A DNA stretch of 64,000 bases from Streptomyces sp. JJ36. GTDB taxonomy: Bacteria; Actinomycetota; Actinomycetes; Streptomycetales; Streptomycetaceae. Where the stretch lies: assembly GCF_021696945.1 (NCBI RefSeq), contig NZ_JACYHE010000012.1, forward strand, positions 59,230 to 123,229, given 5' to 3'. Position 1 is the stretch's first letter. Every line of letters starts with the position of its first letter. A program made the position numbers and the translations under genes. Of the stretch, positions 34,815-43,189 are shown piece after piece. The notes under the pieces are model-generated. The model was not told where the DNA came from. It saw nothing but the letters and a program-made list of their open reading frames with translations, and made no database searches.

Positions 34815-36163
34815 GCGGGGTTCCTCTCGATCAGTCGGCCGGACGTGCGGACGGGACGGGAGTGGTCGGTGATCTGCTCCCCGCGCAGCCAGCTCGACCG
34901 TACGACGCCGTGCAGCGTGCGGCCGGCGTACGCGGTGACCCGGTTGCGGTGGTGCAGGGCGGCCGGGTCCACCGTGAAGGTCTGCTCGGGGGCCAGGACG
35001 GCGAAGTCGGCGTCGCGGCCCGGCGCGATGGCGCCCTTGGCGGCGAGGCCGGCAAGGGCGGCGGGCCCGCCGGACATCCAGCGCACCACGTCGTCCAGTG
35101 AATGCCCGCGGCGGCGGGCCTCGGTCCACACCGCGGGCAGCCCGAGCTGGAGGGAGGAGATGCCGCCCCAGGCGTCCCGGAAGTCCGGGGTCTTCAGGTC
35201 GGCGGTGCAGGGCGAGTGGTCGGACACGACGCAGTCGATGACGCCGTCGGCCAGGCCCTGCCAGAGGGCGTCCTGGTTCTCCCGCTCCCGGATCGGCGGG
35301 CAGCACTTGAACTCGGTGGCGCCGTCCGGCACCTCCTCGGCGGTGAGGGTGAGGAAGTGGGGGCAGGTCTCGACGGTCAGCCGCACGCCCTCCCGCCGGG
35401 CCTCCGCGATCATCGGCAGCGCGTCGGCGGACGAGAGGTGCAGCACGTGCACCCGGGCGTCGAGCTGCCGGGCCAGCCGGACGAGCAGCGCGACGGCGTC
35501 GTTCTCGGCCGCGCGGGGCCGGGAGGCGAGGAAGTCGGCGTACCGGCCACCGGCCCGCTGCGGGGCCGCGGACAGGTGGGCCGGGTCCTCGGCGTGCACG
35601 ATGAGCAGGCCGCCGAAGGAGGCGATCTCGGTGAGGGCGGCCTCCAGTTGCCCGGCGTCGAGCTCCGGGAACTCCTCGACGCCGGACGGGGAGAGGAAAC
35701 ACTTGAAGCCGAAGACGCCCGCGTCGTGCAGTGGGCGCAGCTCGGCCACGTTGCCGGGCACGGCACCGCCCCAGAAGCCGGTGTCCACGTGGGCCTTGCT
35801 GCGGGCGACGTCCTGCTTGACGCGCAGGTGGTCCACGGTGGTGGTGGGCGGCAGCGAGTTGAGCGGCATGTCGAGCAGCGTGGTGACGCCCCCGGCCGCC
35901 GCGGCCCGGGTGGCCGTCCAGAAGCCCTCCCACTCCGAGCGGCCCGGGTCGTTCACATGCACGTGCGTGTCGACGAGGCCGGGCAGCAGCGCGTCGTCCC
36001 CGAAGTCCTGCAGCCGGGCGCCCGCGGGGACCTCCGCGTCGTGCGGCAGCACGGCGGTGATGCGACCGCCGGCGACCGTCACGGACGCCGGCCGGGTGCC
36101 CTCGGGCGTGACGACGCGCGTCGAGCGCAGCACGAGCTGGGACGAATCCGGCGGCACGGACAC
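34811..36163 (-). CDS. allB: Allantoinase
   Basis: 450 residues; GTG 36163 is chosen because AGGAGG lies 7 nt upstream. Cyclic amidohydrolase with [16 protein letters not shown] (zinc His pair), carboxylated Lys in [28 protein letters not shown] and catalytic VVSDHSPC. It opens the allantoin ring to allantoate. Encoded first in the allB-alc operon. Operator-like sites at 36204-36235 lie just upstream, and the IclR regulator gene is divergent. Confidence 0.95.
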   Translation of the reverse strand: MSVPPDSSQLVLRSTRVVTPEGTRPASVTVAGGRITAVLPHDAEVPAGARLQDFGDDALLPGLVDTHVHVNDPGRSEWEGFWTATRAAAAGGVTTLLDMPLNSLPPTTTVDHLRVKQDVARSKAHVDTGFWGGAVPGNVAELRPLHDAGVFGFKCFLSPSGVEEFPELDAGQLEAALTEIASFGGLLIVHAEDPAHLSAAPQRAGGRYADFLASRPRAAENDAVALLVRLARQLDARVHVLHLSSADALPMIAEARREGVRLTVETCPHFLTLTAEEVPDGATEFKCCPPIRERENQDALWQGLADGVIDCVVSDHSPCTADLKTPDFRDAWGGISSLQLGLPAVWTEARRRGHSLDDVVRWMSGGPAALAGLAAKGAIAPGRDADFAVLAPEQTFTVDPAALHHRNRVTAYAGRTLHGVVRSSWLRGEQITDHSRPVRTSGRLIERNPA

Positions 36164-36203
36164 GGCGGTCCTCCTCTTCCTGTTCCTCGGCCCGCCACAG
36201 CGC

Positions 36204-36218
36204 TTCCACACTGCGGAA
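36204..36218 (-). promoter_or_regulatory. Putative AllR operator TTCCACACTGCGGAA (allB)
   Basis: Near-perfect palindrome 41 bp upstream of the allB start. It matches TTCCRCAnnnCGGAA found at aceB, hyi, allR and katA. It is two bases from the second palindrome at 36221-36235, the same arrangement as at aceB. Confidence 0.65.
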
Positions 36219-36220
36219 TT

Positions 36221-36235
36221 TCAACGTTCTGTTGA
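36221..36235 (-). promoter_or_regulatory. Palindrome TCAACGTTCTGTTGA (allB promoter)
   Basis: One of four related 15-bp palindromes (others at 39012, 50396, 55439). Read on the minus strand its end gives TTGAAA, a -35-like sequence, though no good -10 follows at 17 bp. Confidence 0.55.
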
Positions 36236-36289
36236 GAAGTCTTCATTCCGGGACGGCACCCCGTCAAGACCAGGCCGGATCTTGGAGGT

Positions 36290-36325
36290 TTCCACAAAAC
36301 GAAAACCAGTTTTCGCAAAGTAGAA
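36290..36325 (+). promoter_or_regulatory. Paired AllR-like sites at the allR promoter
   Basis: TTCCACAAAACGAAA starts at 36290 and TTTCGCAAAGTAGAA at 36311, exactly 21 bp apart. The second overlaps the TAGAAT -10 candidate. A perfect palindrome CGAAAACCAGTTTTCG (36300-36315) lies between them. This suggests autorepression. Confidence 0.6.
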
Positions 36326-36471
36326 TGTCTGTCCTGTCACTGGCGCTCCCGCCCCACGCCTGCCGGGCCGGACAAAACGCTCGTGACCGGCGGAGACGCC
36401 GCGCCCACGACACTGTGGACCCCCGGTAGGGACCGGTAGCATGCGGCACACCCGCAGGAAAGGAACGCGAA

Positions 36472-37272
36472 GTGCCGCCGTCCGCCGAGCGCAAGACCTC
36501 CGCCTCGCCCGCCCCCGCCTCCGGTGGTGGCGTGCAGTCCCTCGAGCGCGCCTTCGACCTGCTGGAGCGGATGGCGGACGCCGGCGGCGAGGTCGGCCTG
36601 AGCGAGCTCTCCAGCAGCAGCGGGCTGCCGCTGCCCACCATCCACCGGCTGATGCGCACCCTGGTGGCGTGCGGCTACGTCCGCCAGCAGCCCAACCGCC
36701 GGTACGCCCTCGGGCCCCGGCTGATCCGCCTCGGCGAGAGCGCCTCGCGGCTGCTCGGCACCTGGGCACGGCCCTACCTGGCCCGGCTGGTCGAGGAGAC
36801 CGGCGAGACGGCCAACATGGCCATGCTCGACGGCGACGAGGTGGTCTATGTCGCGCAGGTGCCCTCCCGGCACTCCATGCGGATGTTCACCGAGGTCGGC
36901 CGCCGGGTGCTGCCGCACTCCACCGGCGTCGGCAAGGCACTGCTGGCCCACACGCCCGCCGAGGAGGTGCGGGCGCTGCTCGCGCGCACCGGCATGCCGG
37001 CCGCCACGGAACGGACCCTCACCACCCCGGAGGGCTTCCTGGACGCGCTGGAGCACGTGCGGGAGGTGGGCTACGCGGTGGACGACAACGAGCAGGAGGT
37101 CGGTGTGCGGTGCATCGCCGTGACCGTCCCGGACTCGCCGACCGCCGCGGCCATCTCCATCTCCGGTCCGGCCGGGCGGGTGACCGAGGCCGCCACCGAC
37201 AAGTTCGTGCCGCTGCTGCACGAGGTGGCCCGGGATTTGTCGGCCGCGCTCGTCTCCACACACGGGCCCTGA
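36472..37272 (+). CDS. allR: IclR-family repressor of ureide catabolism
   Basis: 266 residues, GTG 36472 with AAAGGA upstream. N-terminal winged helix: GGVQSLERAFDLLERMADAG, LSELSSSSGLPLPTIHRLMRTL, YVRQQPNRRYALGPRLIRLG. The effector domain (about 85-262) has MAMLDGDEVVYVAQVPSRH, PHSTGVGKALLAH and DDNEQEVGVRCIAVTVPD. The S. coelicolor protein AllR, an IclR repressor of allantoin genes that releases DNA with allantoate, is in an equivalent place next to allB/alc. I infer the same role here; the repeated operator-like sites in the window support it. Confidence 0.9.
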   Translation: MPPSAERKTSASPAPASGGGVQSLERAFDLLERMADAGGEVGLSELSSSSGLPLPTIHRLMRTLVACGYVRQQPNRRYALGPRLIRLGESASRLLGTWARPYLARLVEETGETANMAMLDGDEVVYVAQVPSRHSMRMFTEVGRRVLPHSTGVGKALLAHTPAEEVRALLARTGMPAATERTLTTPEGFLDALEHVREVGYAVDDNEQEVGVRCIAVTVPDSPTAAAISISGPAGRVTEAATDKFVPLLHEVARDLSAALVSTHGP

Positions 37273-37797
37273 GGGCGCCGGTCCGCCGGGCCCGCCCGGG
37301 AGAGCCCGCCGCGCGTGCCGTCCTCCGCGGAGTCTGCTCACGGAGCCGGAGAGGGCAGCCGTCGAGCGGCCGGATCCGTCGGCGTGCAGGGGGCGGCCCG
37401 CTGCGCCGGCCGCGCCGGAGGGCCGGTCGGCTGGCCCTCCGGTCCCGGGCACCGGCGGCCCGCAGCGCCGTCGGCTCCCCGCGAGGCCGCGCCCGCGGGC
37501 GGGGCGCGGCGATCCGGAACGGGTCGGCGGCGGCAGCAGAGCCTCTGCGCGCCGGCGGACGGCCGTTCCGGTCATGGGGCACCCGCCCGTTCGGGGCCGG
37601 ATCACGGCGGGCGGACGGTAGCGCGCCGCCGCGCGTACTCCGCGGCGGCGCGCCCCGTCATGTGCCTTCGGGCCGGGTGCTGGCCCCGGGACCGGGCCGC
37701 CCCGGCCCGCCTGCCTCAGCGGCGCGCCGGAAGCCTCCCGGCCACCGGTACGGGCGCCGGCCACGGAACCGGGCGCAACCCCGGACGCCGGCCGCCG
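37273..37797. other. 525-bp gap with no supported gene
   Basis: All open frames here are low-complexity Arg/Pro/Ala translations with no family likeness. The only structured element is the hairpin at 37621-37653. Confidence 0.6.
37621..37653. terminator. Perfect 13-bp hairpin between convergent genes
   Basis: GCGCGCCGCCGCG and CGCGGCGGCGCGC pair around CGTACTC. It lies between allR (+) and the DUF5955 gene (-), where it could end both transcripts. Confidence 0.55.
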
Positions 37798-38154
37798 CTA
37801 CGCCCGCGGCGGTCCCGGCTGCGAACCGGCCGGGTCGCCGAAGAGCTCGACGGCCTGCCGCAGTTCGGCCAGCGCCGCCGCCAGCGCGCTCACCGAGCCG
37901 AGTGCGGCGGCGACGAGCAGCAGCGCACCGCGCAGCCGCGGCAGCTCCGGCAGGCCGTCCCGTGCCATCGCCTCCATCCCGGCCAGCTCCTCCTCGGCGG
38001 TCTGCCGGTCCGGCAGCTCCGCGGGGTGGGCCGCCAGCTCCCGGCGGACCCGGTCCACCGACCGGCGCAGGGCGGCCACCCGCGGGTCCGCCGCGGCACC
38101 GCCGGCGGAGTCCGCCGCGGCGGCGCGCTGCTCCAGCGCCTCGCTTCGCACCAT
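37798..38154 (-). CDS. DUF5955-family protein
   Basis: 118 residues, ATG 38154 with GGGGAG 5 nt upstream. All-helical: a coiled-coil-like middle DPRVAALRRSVDRVRRELAA, then LPDRQTAEEELAGMEAMARD and a hydrophobic helix LLLVAAALGSVSALAAALAEL. This matches a Streptomyces family of unknown function (DUF5955, from memory). Divergent from the MocA-like gene; TACTGT at 38222-38227 (minus strand) may be its -10. Confidence 0.75.
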   Translation of the reverse strand: MVRSEALEQRAAAADSAGGAAADPRVAALRRSVDRVRRELAAHPAELPDRQTAEEELAGMEAMARDGLPELPRLRGALLLVAAALGSVSALAAALAELRQAVELFGDPAGSQPGPPRA

Positions 38155-38277
38155 GGTTCTCTCCCCCCACGGATCACACCGTCGGCCTCTCCCGGCCCCC
38201 GGGCCGGCGCGAGAGGTCCGCACAGTAAACGCCACGCTCCGCACACCGCGCCACACGGAGGGCGAAATTCCAGCCGG

Positions 38278-38283
38278 TATTGT
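38278..38283 (+). promoter_or_regulatory. -10 candidate TATTGT for the MocA-like gene
   Basis: TATTGT stands out in AT-rich DNA 25 nt before the ATG at 38309. No matching -35 is seen. Confidence 0.35.
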
Positions 38284-38308
38284 TATCGCCTCGCAGCTCT
38301 CGGTCACC

Positions 38309-38929
38309 ATGGACGGCATGGAGGACGTATCCGCCGGCCCCCGGGTCGCCGCGCTGCTGCTGGCCGCAGGCGGCGGGCGGCGCCTCGGCGGACGCCCGAA
38401 GGCCCTGCTGCGGCACCACGGCCGCCCCCTGGTCGAGCACGCCGTACGGGTGCTGCGGGAGGGTGGCTGCCTGCCCGCGGTGCGGGTGGTCCTGGGTGCC
38501 GCGGCGGCGGAGGTCCGGGAACAGGCCGAGCTGCCCGGCTGCGTACTGCTGGAGAACCCGGACTGGGCCCGCGGCATGGGCTCGTCACTGCGTACGGGCC
38601 TGCGGGAGCTGCCCGGGAGCGGGGCGGACGCGGCCCTGGTCTTCCTGGTCGACCAGCCGGGCATCGGCCCGGAGGCGGTGGCCCGGGTGCTCGCGGCGGC
38701 GCGCTCCCCCGGCACCCTGGCGGCCGCGTCGTACGGCGGCCGCCGCGGGCACCCGGTCCTGCTGGGCCGCACGCACTGGGCGGGAGTCGCCGCGGCGGCG
38801 GCCGGGGACCACGGAGCCCGGGACTATCTGCGGACCCACGCGGCCCGGCTGGAACTGGTCGAGTGCGGCGACGTCGCCGACCCGGCGGACGTGGACACAC
38901 CCGGGGACCTCTCCCGGCTCACGCCCTGA
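38309..38929 (+). CDS. MocA-like nucleotidyltransferase (molybdenum cofactor cytidylyltransferase family)
   Basis: 206 residues (a second ATG at 38318 is possible). The nucleotide-binding start AALLLAAGGGRRLGGRPKALL, LVEHAVRVLREGG, NPDWARGMGSSLRTGL, VFLVDQPGIGPEAV and RRGHPVLLGRTHWA match MobA/MocA enzymes that attach CMP to molybdopterin for xanthine dehydrogenase-type enzymes. It lies among purine catabolism genes, but no xanthine dehydrogenase is present in the window, so its client enzyme must be elsewhere. No clear ribosome site is visible. Confidence 0.85.
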   Translation: MDGMEDVSAGPRVAALLLAAGGGRRLGGRPKALLRHHGRPLVEHAVRVLREGGCLPAVRVVLGAAAAEVREQAELPGCVLLENPDWARGMGSSLRTGLRELPGSGADAALVFLVDQPGIGPEAVARVLAAARSPGTLAAASYGGRRGHPVLLGRTHWAGVAAAAAGDHGARDYLRTHAARLELVECGDVADPADVDTPGDLSRLTP

Positions 38930-39011
38930 TCCGGGCTCCCGCCGTACCGTGAAACGCGGTGGCACGCCGGGCCATCGGCGCCCCCGTCGACGGGAGAGAA
39001 ATGTCTCGACG

Positions 39012-39064
39012 TCAACAGAGTATTGAACTTCCACAATAAGAAAACTACTCTCCACTGGTCAGAA
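39012..39064 (+). promoter_or_regulatory. aceB promoter with overlapping operator sites
   Basis: -35 TTGAAC (39023-39028), 17-bp spacer, -10 TACTCT (39046-39051). The palindrome TCAACAGAGTATTGA (39012-39026) covers the -35. TTCCACAATAAGAAA (39029-39043) fills the spacer, and CTCCACTGGTCAGAA starts 21 bp later at 39050, over the -10/start. Binding there would block polymerase. Confidence 0.7.
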
Positions 39065-39187
39065 GCGCCCCGTACCCACGACGGCGCCCGCGACCGTATT
39101 CCGGAGCGGCTGGCACTGCGTGCCCTGTGCAGCCCCGCGACCGGGAAGGCGGCCGTCAGGCACCGCCCGCTGAAGGAGTGACCGCAC

Positions 39188-40804
39188 ATGTCCGCACCAG
39201 CGCCGTCCCAGCCAGCCGTCGTCGACGCCGAGCCGGTCGACCGTCAGGACGAGGTCCTGACCGGCGCGGCCCTGGCGTTCGTGGCCGAGCTGCACCGGCG
39301 GTTCACGCCGCGCCGTGACGAGCTGCTGGTACAGCGTGCCGAGCGCCGGGCCGAGATCGCCCGCACCGGCACGCTGGACTTCCTCCCGCACACCGCCGGC
39401 GTCCGGGAGGGCGACTGGCAGGTGGCCCCCTGCCCGCCCGCGCTCCAGGACCGCCGGGTGGAGATCACCGGTCCGACCGACCGGAAGATGACCGTCAACG
39501 CGCTGAACTCCGGCGCCCGGGTCTGGCTCGCCGACTTCGAGGACGCCTCGGCTCCCACCTGGGAGAACGTCATCGGCGGCCAGCTCAATCTGGCCGACGC
39601 CTACGAGCGCCGCATCGACTTCACCGACCCGGCGAGCGGCAAGTCCTACGCCCTCCGCCCCGCCGAGGAGCTGGCCACCGTGGTGATGCGGCCCCGCGGC
39701 TGGCACCTGGAGGAGCGCCATCTGCGGGTGGACGGCCGCGCCGTGCCGGGCGCCCTGGTCGACTTCGGGCTCTACTTCTTCCACAACGCGCAGCGCCTGC
39801 TCGACCTCGGCAAGGGCCCCTACTTCTACCTGCCGAAGACCGAGTCGCACCTCGAGGCGCGGCTGTGGAACGACGTGTTCGTCTTCGCCCAGGACTACTG
39901 CGGCATCCCGCAGGGCACCGTGCGGGCCACCGTACTGATCGAGACGATCACCGCCGCGTACGAGATGGAGGAGATCCTGCACGAGCTGCGCGACCACGCC
40001 TCCGGGCTGAACGCCGGCCGCTGGGACTACCTCTTCTCGCTCGTCAAGAACTTCCGGGACGCCGGCGAGCGCTTCGTGCTCCCGGACCGCAACGCGGTGA
40101 CCATGACGGCCCCCTTCATGCGGGCCTACACCGAGCTGCTGGTCCGCACCTGCCACAAGCGGGGCGCGCACGCCATCGGCGGCATGGCGGCGTTCATCCC
40201 GAACCGCCGGGACCCGGAGGCCAACGAGCGGGCCCTGGAGAAGGTGCGCAGCGACAAGGACCGGGAGGCCGGCGACGGCTTCGACGGCTCCTGGGTCGCC
40301 CACCCCGACCTGGTGCCCGTCGCCCGCGCCTCGTTCGACGCGGTGCTCGGCGACCGGCCGCACCAGAAGGAGCGGCTCCGGGAGGACGTCCGGGTGGCGG
40401 CGGCCGACCTCCTCGCCGTCGACTCGCTGGACGCGCGACCGACGTACGAGGGCCTGCGGAACGCCGTGCAGGTCGGCATCCGCTACATCGAGGCGTGGCT
40501 GCGCGGGCTCGGGGCCGTGGCGATCTTCGGTCTGATGGAGGACGCCGCCACCGCGGAGATCTCCCGCTCGCAGATCTGGCAGTGGGTGAACGCCGGTGTC
40601 GTCCTGGACGACGGCCGCCGCGTCACCCCCGAGCTGGTCCGGGAGATCGCGGCGGAGGACCTGGCGGCCGTCCGCGCCGAGACCGGCGAGGAGGCGTTCG
40701 CCGCCGGGCGCTGGCAGCAGGCGCACGACCTGCTGCTCCGGGTGGCGCTGGACGAGGACTACGCCGAATTCCTCACCCTGCCCGCCTACGAGCTGCTGGA
40801 CTGA
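39188..40804 (+). CDS. aceB: Malate synthase A
   Basis: 538 residues, ATG 39188 preceded by AAGGAG. Malate synthase A signatures: [52 protein letters not shown] and [17 protein letters not shown] (family signature KDHxxGLNxGRWDY), [19 protein letters not shown] and the C-terminal [12 protein letters not shown]. It condenses glyoxylate with acetyl-CoA to malate. In this setting it uses glyoxylate from allantoin rather than only from isocitrate; isocitrate lyase is not adjacent. The promoter carries AllR-type sites. Confidence 0.96.
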   Translation: MSAPAPSQPAVVDAEPVDRQDEVLTGAALAFVAELHRRFTPRRDELLVQRAERRAEIARTGTLDFLPHTAGVREGDWQVAPCPPALQDRRVEITGPTDRKMTVNALNSGARVWLADFEDASAPTWENVIGGQLNLADAYERRIDFTDPASGKSYALRPAEELATVVMRPRGWHLEERHLRVDGRAVPGALVDFGLYFFHNAQRLLDLGKGPYFYLPKTESHLEARLWNDVFVFAQDYCGIPQGTVRATVLIETITAAYEMEEILHELRDHASGLNAGRWDYLFSLVKNFRDAGERFVLPDRNAVTMTAPFMRAYTELLVRTCHKRGAHAIGGMAAFIPNRRDPEANERALEKVRSDKDREAGDGFDGSWVAHPDLVPVARASFDAVLGDRPHQKERLREDVRVAAADLLAVDSLDARPTYEGLRNAVQVGIRYIEAWLRGLGAVAIFGLMEDAATAEISRSQIWQWVNAGVVLDDGRRVTPELVREIAAEDLAAVRAETGEEAFAAGRWQQAHDLLLRVALDEDYAEFLTLPAYELLD

Positions 40805-40965
40805 CACCCGCCGCGCACCGCGGAGGCGCGGCACCGGGTCCGCCGGGGACGGCGGGCCCCGGGGCCGCGCCGCGGGCGACGGCCGCACGGCGCCGGGCCC
40901 GGGGACGCGACGGACCGCTGCGGCCTCCCGACCTGCGCGCGGTGGTCGCCATACCCGGCGGACAG

Positions 40966-40981
40966 TGCCACAGTGGTGGCA
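40966..40981 (+). promoter_or_regulatory. Inverted repeat TGCCAC-AGTG-GTGGCA upstream of SpoIIE gene
   Basis: Perfect 6-bp arms, 41 bp before the start at 41023, close to a weak -10 candidate CATACC (about 40950). Possibly an operator. Confidence 0.35.
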
Positions 40982-41022
40982 TCGGGGCGGTCGGTCTGCC
41001 GCCCTCGAGGGCGGGAGCTGGG

Positions 41023-43104
41023 ATGGATCCGCGCAGGGCGCCGCCGGGCGGCACCGGAGACCCGGGCCCGTGGCCCGTCGGGCCCGAGTGCGCCATGGTG
41101 CTCACCCACACCGGGTCCTTCGACTGGGACCTGGACCGCGGCCTGCTCCACCTCGACGGCTCCGCGCAGGCCCTCTTCGACCTGCCGGACGGCGCCTACG
41201 ACAGCGATCCGCAGAGCCTCGCCGAGCGGGTGCCGCCCTCGGAGGCCACCCGGCTGGACGCGCTGATCTCCCAGGTGCTCAAGCAGGGCGGCGGCTCGTA
41301 CTCGGTCTACTTCCGCATCCAGCGCCGGGACGGCTCCGTCCGCTGGGCGCACAGCCAGGGGGCGGTGCGGCGGGGCCCCACCGGCCGCCCGCGCCGCATC
41401 ATCGGCATCCTCCGGGACGCCGGGGAGGAGTTGACCCGCCCGGCCGGACACACCCCCTACGCGACCCGGAACCCGCACACCGACGTGGTGGAGAAGACCA
41501 CCGCGGCCCTGGCACACGCCCGGACCGTGGGCGAGGTGCTGGACGCGCTGGCCGCCTCGCACGGGCTGGAACAGCTCGGGGCGGTCGGGCTCATCGTCGG
41601 CCTGCTGGAGGACACCCGGCTGCGGATGTTCGGCGAGGGCGAGCTGGGCGACCGGCTCCCGCTGGACGGCTTCGCGCGGATCGAGGACCCGCTGCCGCTC
41701 AGCGAGGTGGTGCGCACCCTCACCCCCCGCTATCTGACCTCCCCCGAGGACTTCCGCGCCCGCTACCCGCGGCTCTGGCGGCACCTGAGGGAGCTGGACG
41801 TCTCGGCCGCCGCCTATCTCCCGCTGCTCGCCCAGGCCCGTGCGGTGGGGGCGATCGGCCTGCTCTACCGGAACAAGCACTCCTTCCCGAACGAGGAGCG
41901 GGCCCTGCTCACCGCGCTCACCAGCAGCATCGCGCAGAGCGTGCAGCGTGCCCGGCTGTACGAGCAGGAGCACGAGCTCGCCGAGGGCCTGCAGCGCGCG
42001 ATGCTGCCGCACACCATCCCCTACACGCCGGGGGTGCGGGCCGAGGTCCGCTACCGCTCCGCCCGGCAGGGCACCGACATCGGCGGCGACTGGTACGACG
42101 TCATCCCGCTGCCCGGCGGCCGGGTGGCGGCCGTGGTGGGCGACGTGCAGGGGCACGACACCCAGGCGGCGGCGGTGATGGGCCAGCTCCGGATCGTGCT
42201 GCGCGCCTACGCGGCGGAGGGGCACGCGGCGCCGACCGTGATGGCCCGGGCCTCCGCCTTCCTGCACGACCTGGACACCGACCGGTTCGCCACCTGTCTC
42301 TACGCCGAGACCGACCCGGTGAGCGGCTGGGTGCGGCTGGTCCGGGCCGGGCACCCGGCGCCGCTGCTCCGCCGGCCGGACGGGAGCTGCCGCACCTTCC
42401 CCGCCATGGGCTCCCTGCCCCTGGGCCTCTCCACGCACTTCGGCCGGGTGGAGTACCCGGAGACCACCATGGAGCTGGAGCCGGGCGAGACGCTGGTGCT
42501 CTTCACCGACGGGCTGGTGGAGGAGCCCGGCAGCGACCTGGACACCGGGGTGCGGCGGCTGGAGGAGGCCGTGCGGGACGGCCCGCAGGACATCGCGGAG
42601 CTGGCGGACCGGCTGTGCGAGGTGCCCGACGGCTGGGCGGGCACCGACGACATGGCCCTGGTGCTGCTGCACCGCGAGGAGACCGCGCCCCGGCAGCCGG
42701 GACGCCGGCTGCACCAGCACGTGGCCCCGCGCGACCCCGAGGCGCTGATCGCCGTGCGCCACATGGTGCACGCCGCGGCCCGGTCCTGGAGCGCGGGCGA
42801 CCGCGCGGACGACGTGGCGCTGGTCACCGACGAGCTGGTCACCAACGCGCTGCTGCACACCGGTGACGGCGCCACCGTCACCGTCTACCCGCTGGCCGGC
42901 CGGGAGCGCCGGGTGCGGGTGGAGGTCGCGGACCGCTCCAGCGCACCGCCCCAGGTGCGGACGCCCGCCGCCTCCTCGGTCTCCGGGCGCGGCATGCTGC
43001 TGGTCGACCGGCTGGCGGAGGTCTGGGGCGTGGAGTCCCGGGGCTCGGGCAAGAGCGTGTGGTGCGAGTTCCTCAGCACCGACGGGCCGGACCCGGCGCC
43101 CTGA
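41023..43104 (+). CDS. PAS-GAF-SpoIIE phosphatase fused to anti-sigma-type ATPase domain
   Basis: 693 residues, ATG 41023 with GGGAG 6 nt upstream. Order: PAS fold (about 20-135: SFDWDLDRGLLHLDGSAQAL, RRDGSVRWAHSQG), GAF domain (about 145-305), PP2C-type phosphatase (about 320-535: GTDIGGDWYDVIPLPGGRV, VVGDVQGHDTQAAAVMGQL, LVLFTDGLVEE, GTDDMALVLL metal-ligand Asps), and a GHKL ATPase (about 550-690: LVTDELVTNALLHTGD, SGRGMLLVDRL). Such proteins both dephosphorylate an anti-anti-sigma factor and phosphorylate it, setting a sigma factor. The partner is not encoded nearby. Confidence 0.93.
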   Translation: MDPRRAPPGGTGDPGPWPVGPECAMVLTHTGSFDWDLDRGLLHLDGSAQALFDLPDGAYDSDPQSLAERVPPSEATRLDALISQVLKQGGGSYSVYFRIQRRDGSVRWAHSQGAVRRGPTGRPRRIIGILRDAGEELTRPAGHTPYATRNPHTDVVEKTTAALAHARTVGEVLDALAASHGLEQLGAVGLIVGLLEDTRLRMFGEGELGDRLPLDGFARIEDPLPLSEVVRTLTPRYLTSPEDFRARYPRLWRHLRELDVSAAAYLPLLAQARAVGAIGLLYRNKHSFPNEERALLTALTSSIAQSVQRARLYEQEHELAEGLQRAMLPHTIPYTPGVRAEVRYRSARQGTDIGGDWYDVIPLPGGRVAAVVGDVQGHDTQAAAVMGQLRIVLRAYAAEGHAAPTVMARASAFLHDLDTDRFATCLYAETDPVSGWVRLVRAGHPAPLLRRPDGSCRTFPAMGSLPLGLSTHFGRVEYPETTMELEPGETLVLFTDGLVEEPGSDLDTGVRRLEEAVRDGPQDIAELADRLCEVPDGWAGTDDMALVLLHREETAPRQPGRRLHQHVAPRDPEALIAVRHMVHAAARSWSAGDRADDVALVTDELVTNALLHTGDGATVTVYPLAGRERRVRVEVADRSSAPPQVRTPAASSVSGRGMLLVDRLAEVWGVESRGSGKSVWCEFLSTDGPDPAP

Positions 43105-43105
43105 C

Positions 43106-43147
43106 GCGCCGCCACGCCGTACGGGCGGGCGGGGCGTACGGCGGCGC
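43106..43147. terminator. Hairpin between convergent SpoIIE and sulfatase genes
   Basis: GCGCCGCC (43106-43113) pairs with GGCGGCGC (43140-43147), with a further inner CCGTAC/GTACGG pairing. It lies right after the SpoIIE stop in the 85-bp convergent gap. Confidence 0.5.
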
Positions 43148-43189
43148 ACCGTACGGGCGGGCCGGCGCCGCGGCCCGCCCGCGGGCCGC

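Larger units (their letters stand above)
36164..36471. other. 308-bp divergent regulatory region allB/allR
   Basis: No gene. The region is much AT-richer than its surroundings and holds all four operator-like sites described separately, plus the allR -10 candidate TAGAAT (36321-36326). The right third (36350-36471) shows only the ribosome site of allR. Confidence 0.8.

Noticed and set aside
32469..36323. 1284-codon + strand open frame across allantoicase and allantoinase
   Set aside because: Antisense shadow of two certain genes; no domain-like sequence.
37019..37582. Minus-strand frame in the allR-DUF5955 gap
   Set aside because: Arg/Pro/Ala-rich, overlaps allR on the other strand, no ribosome site or family likeness.
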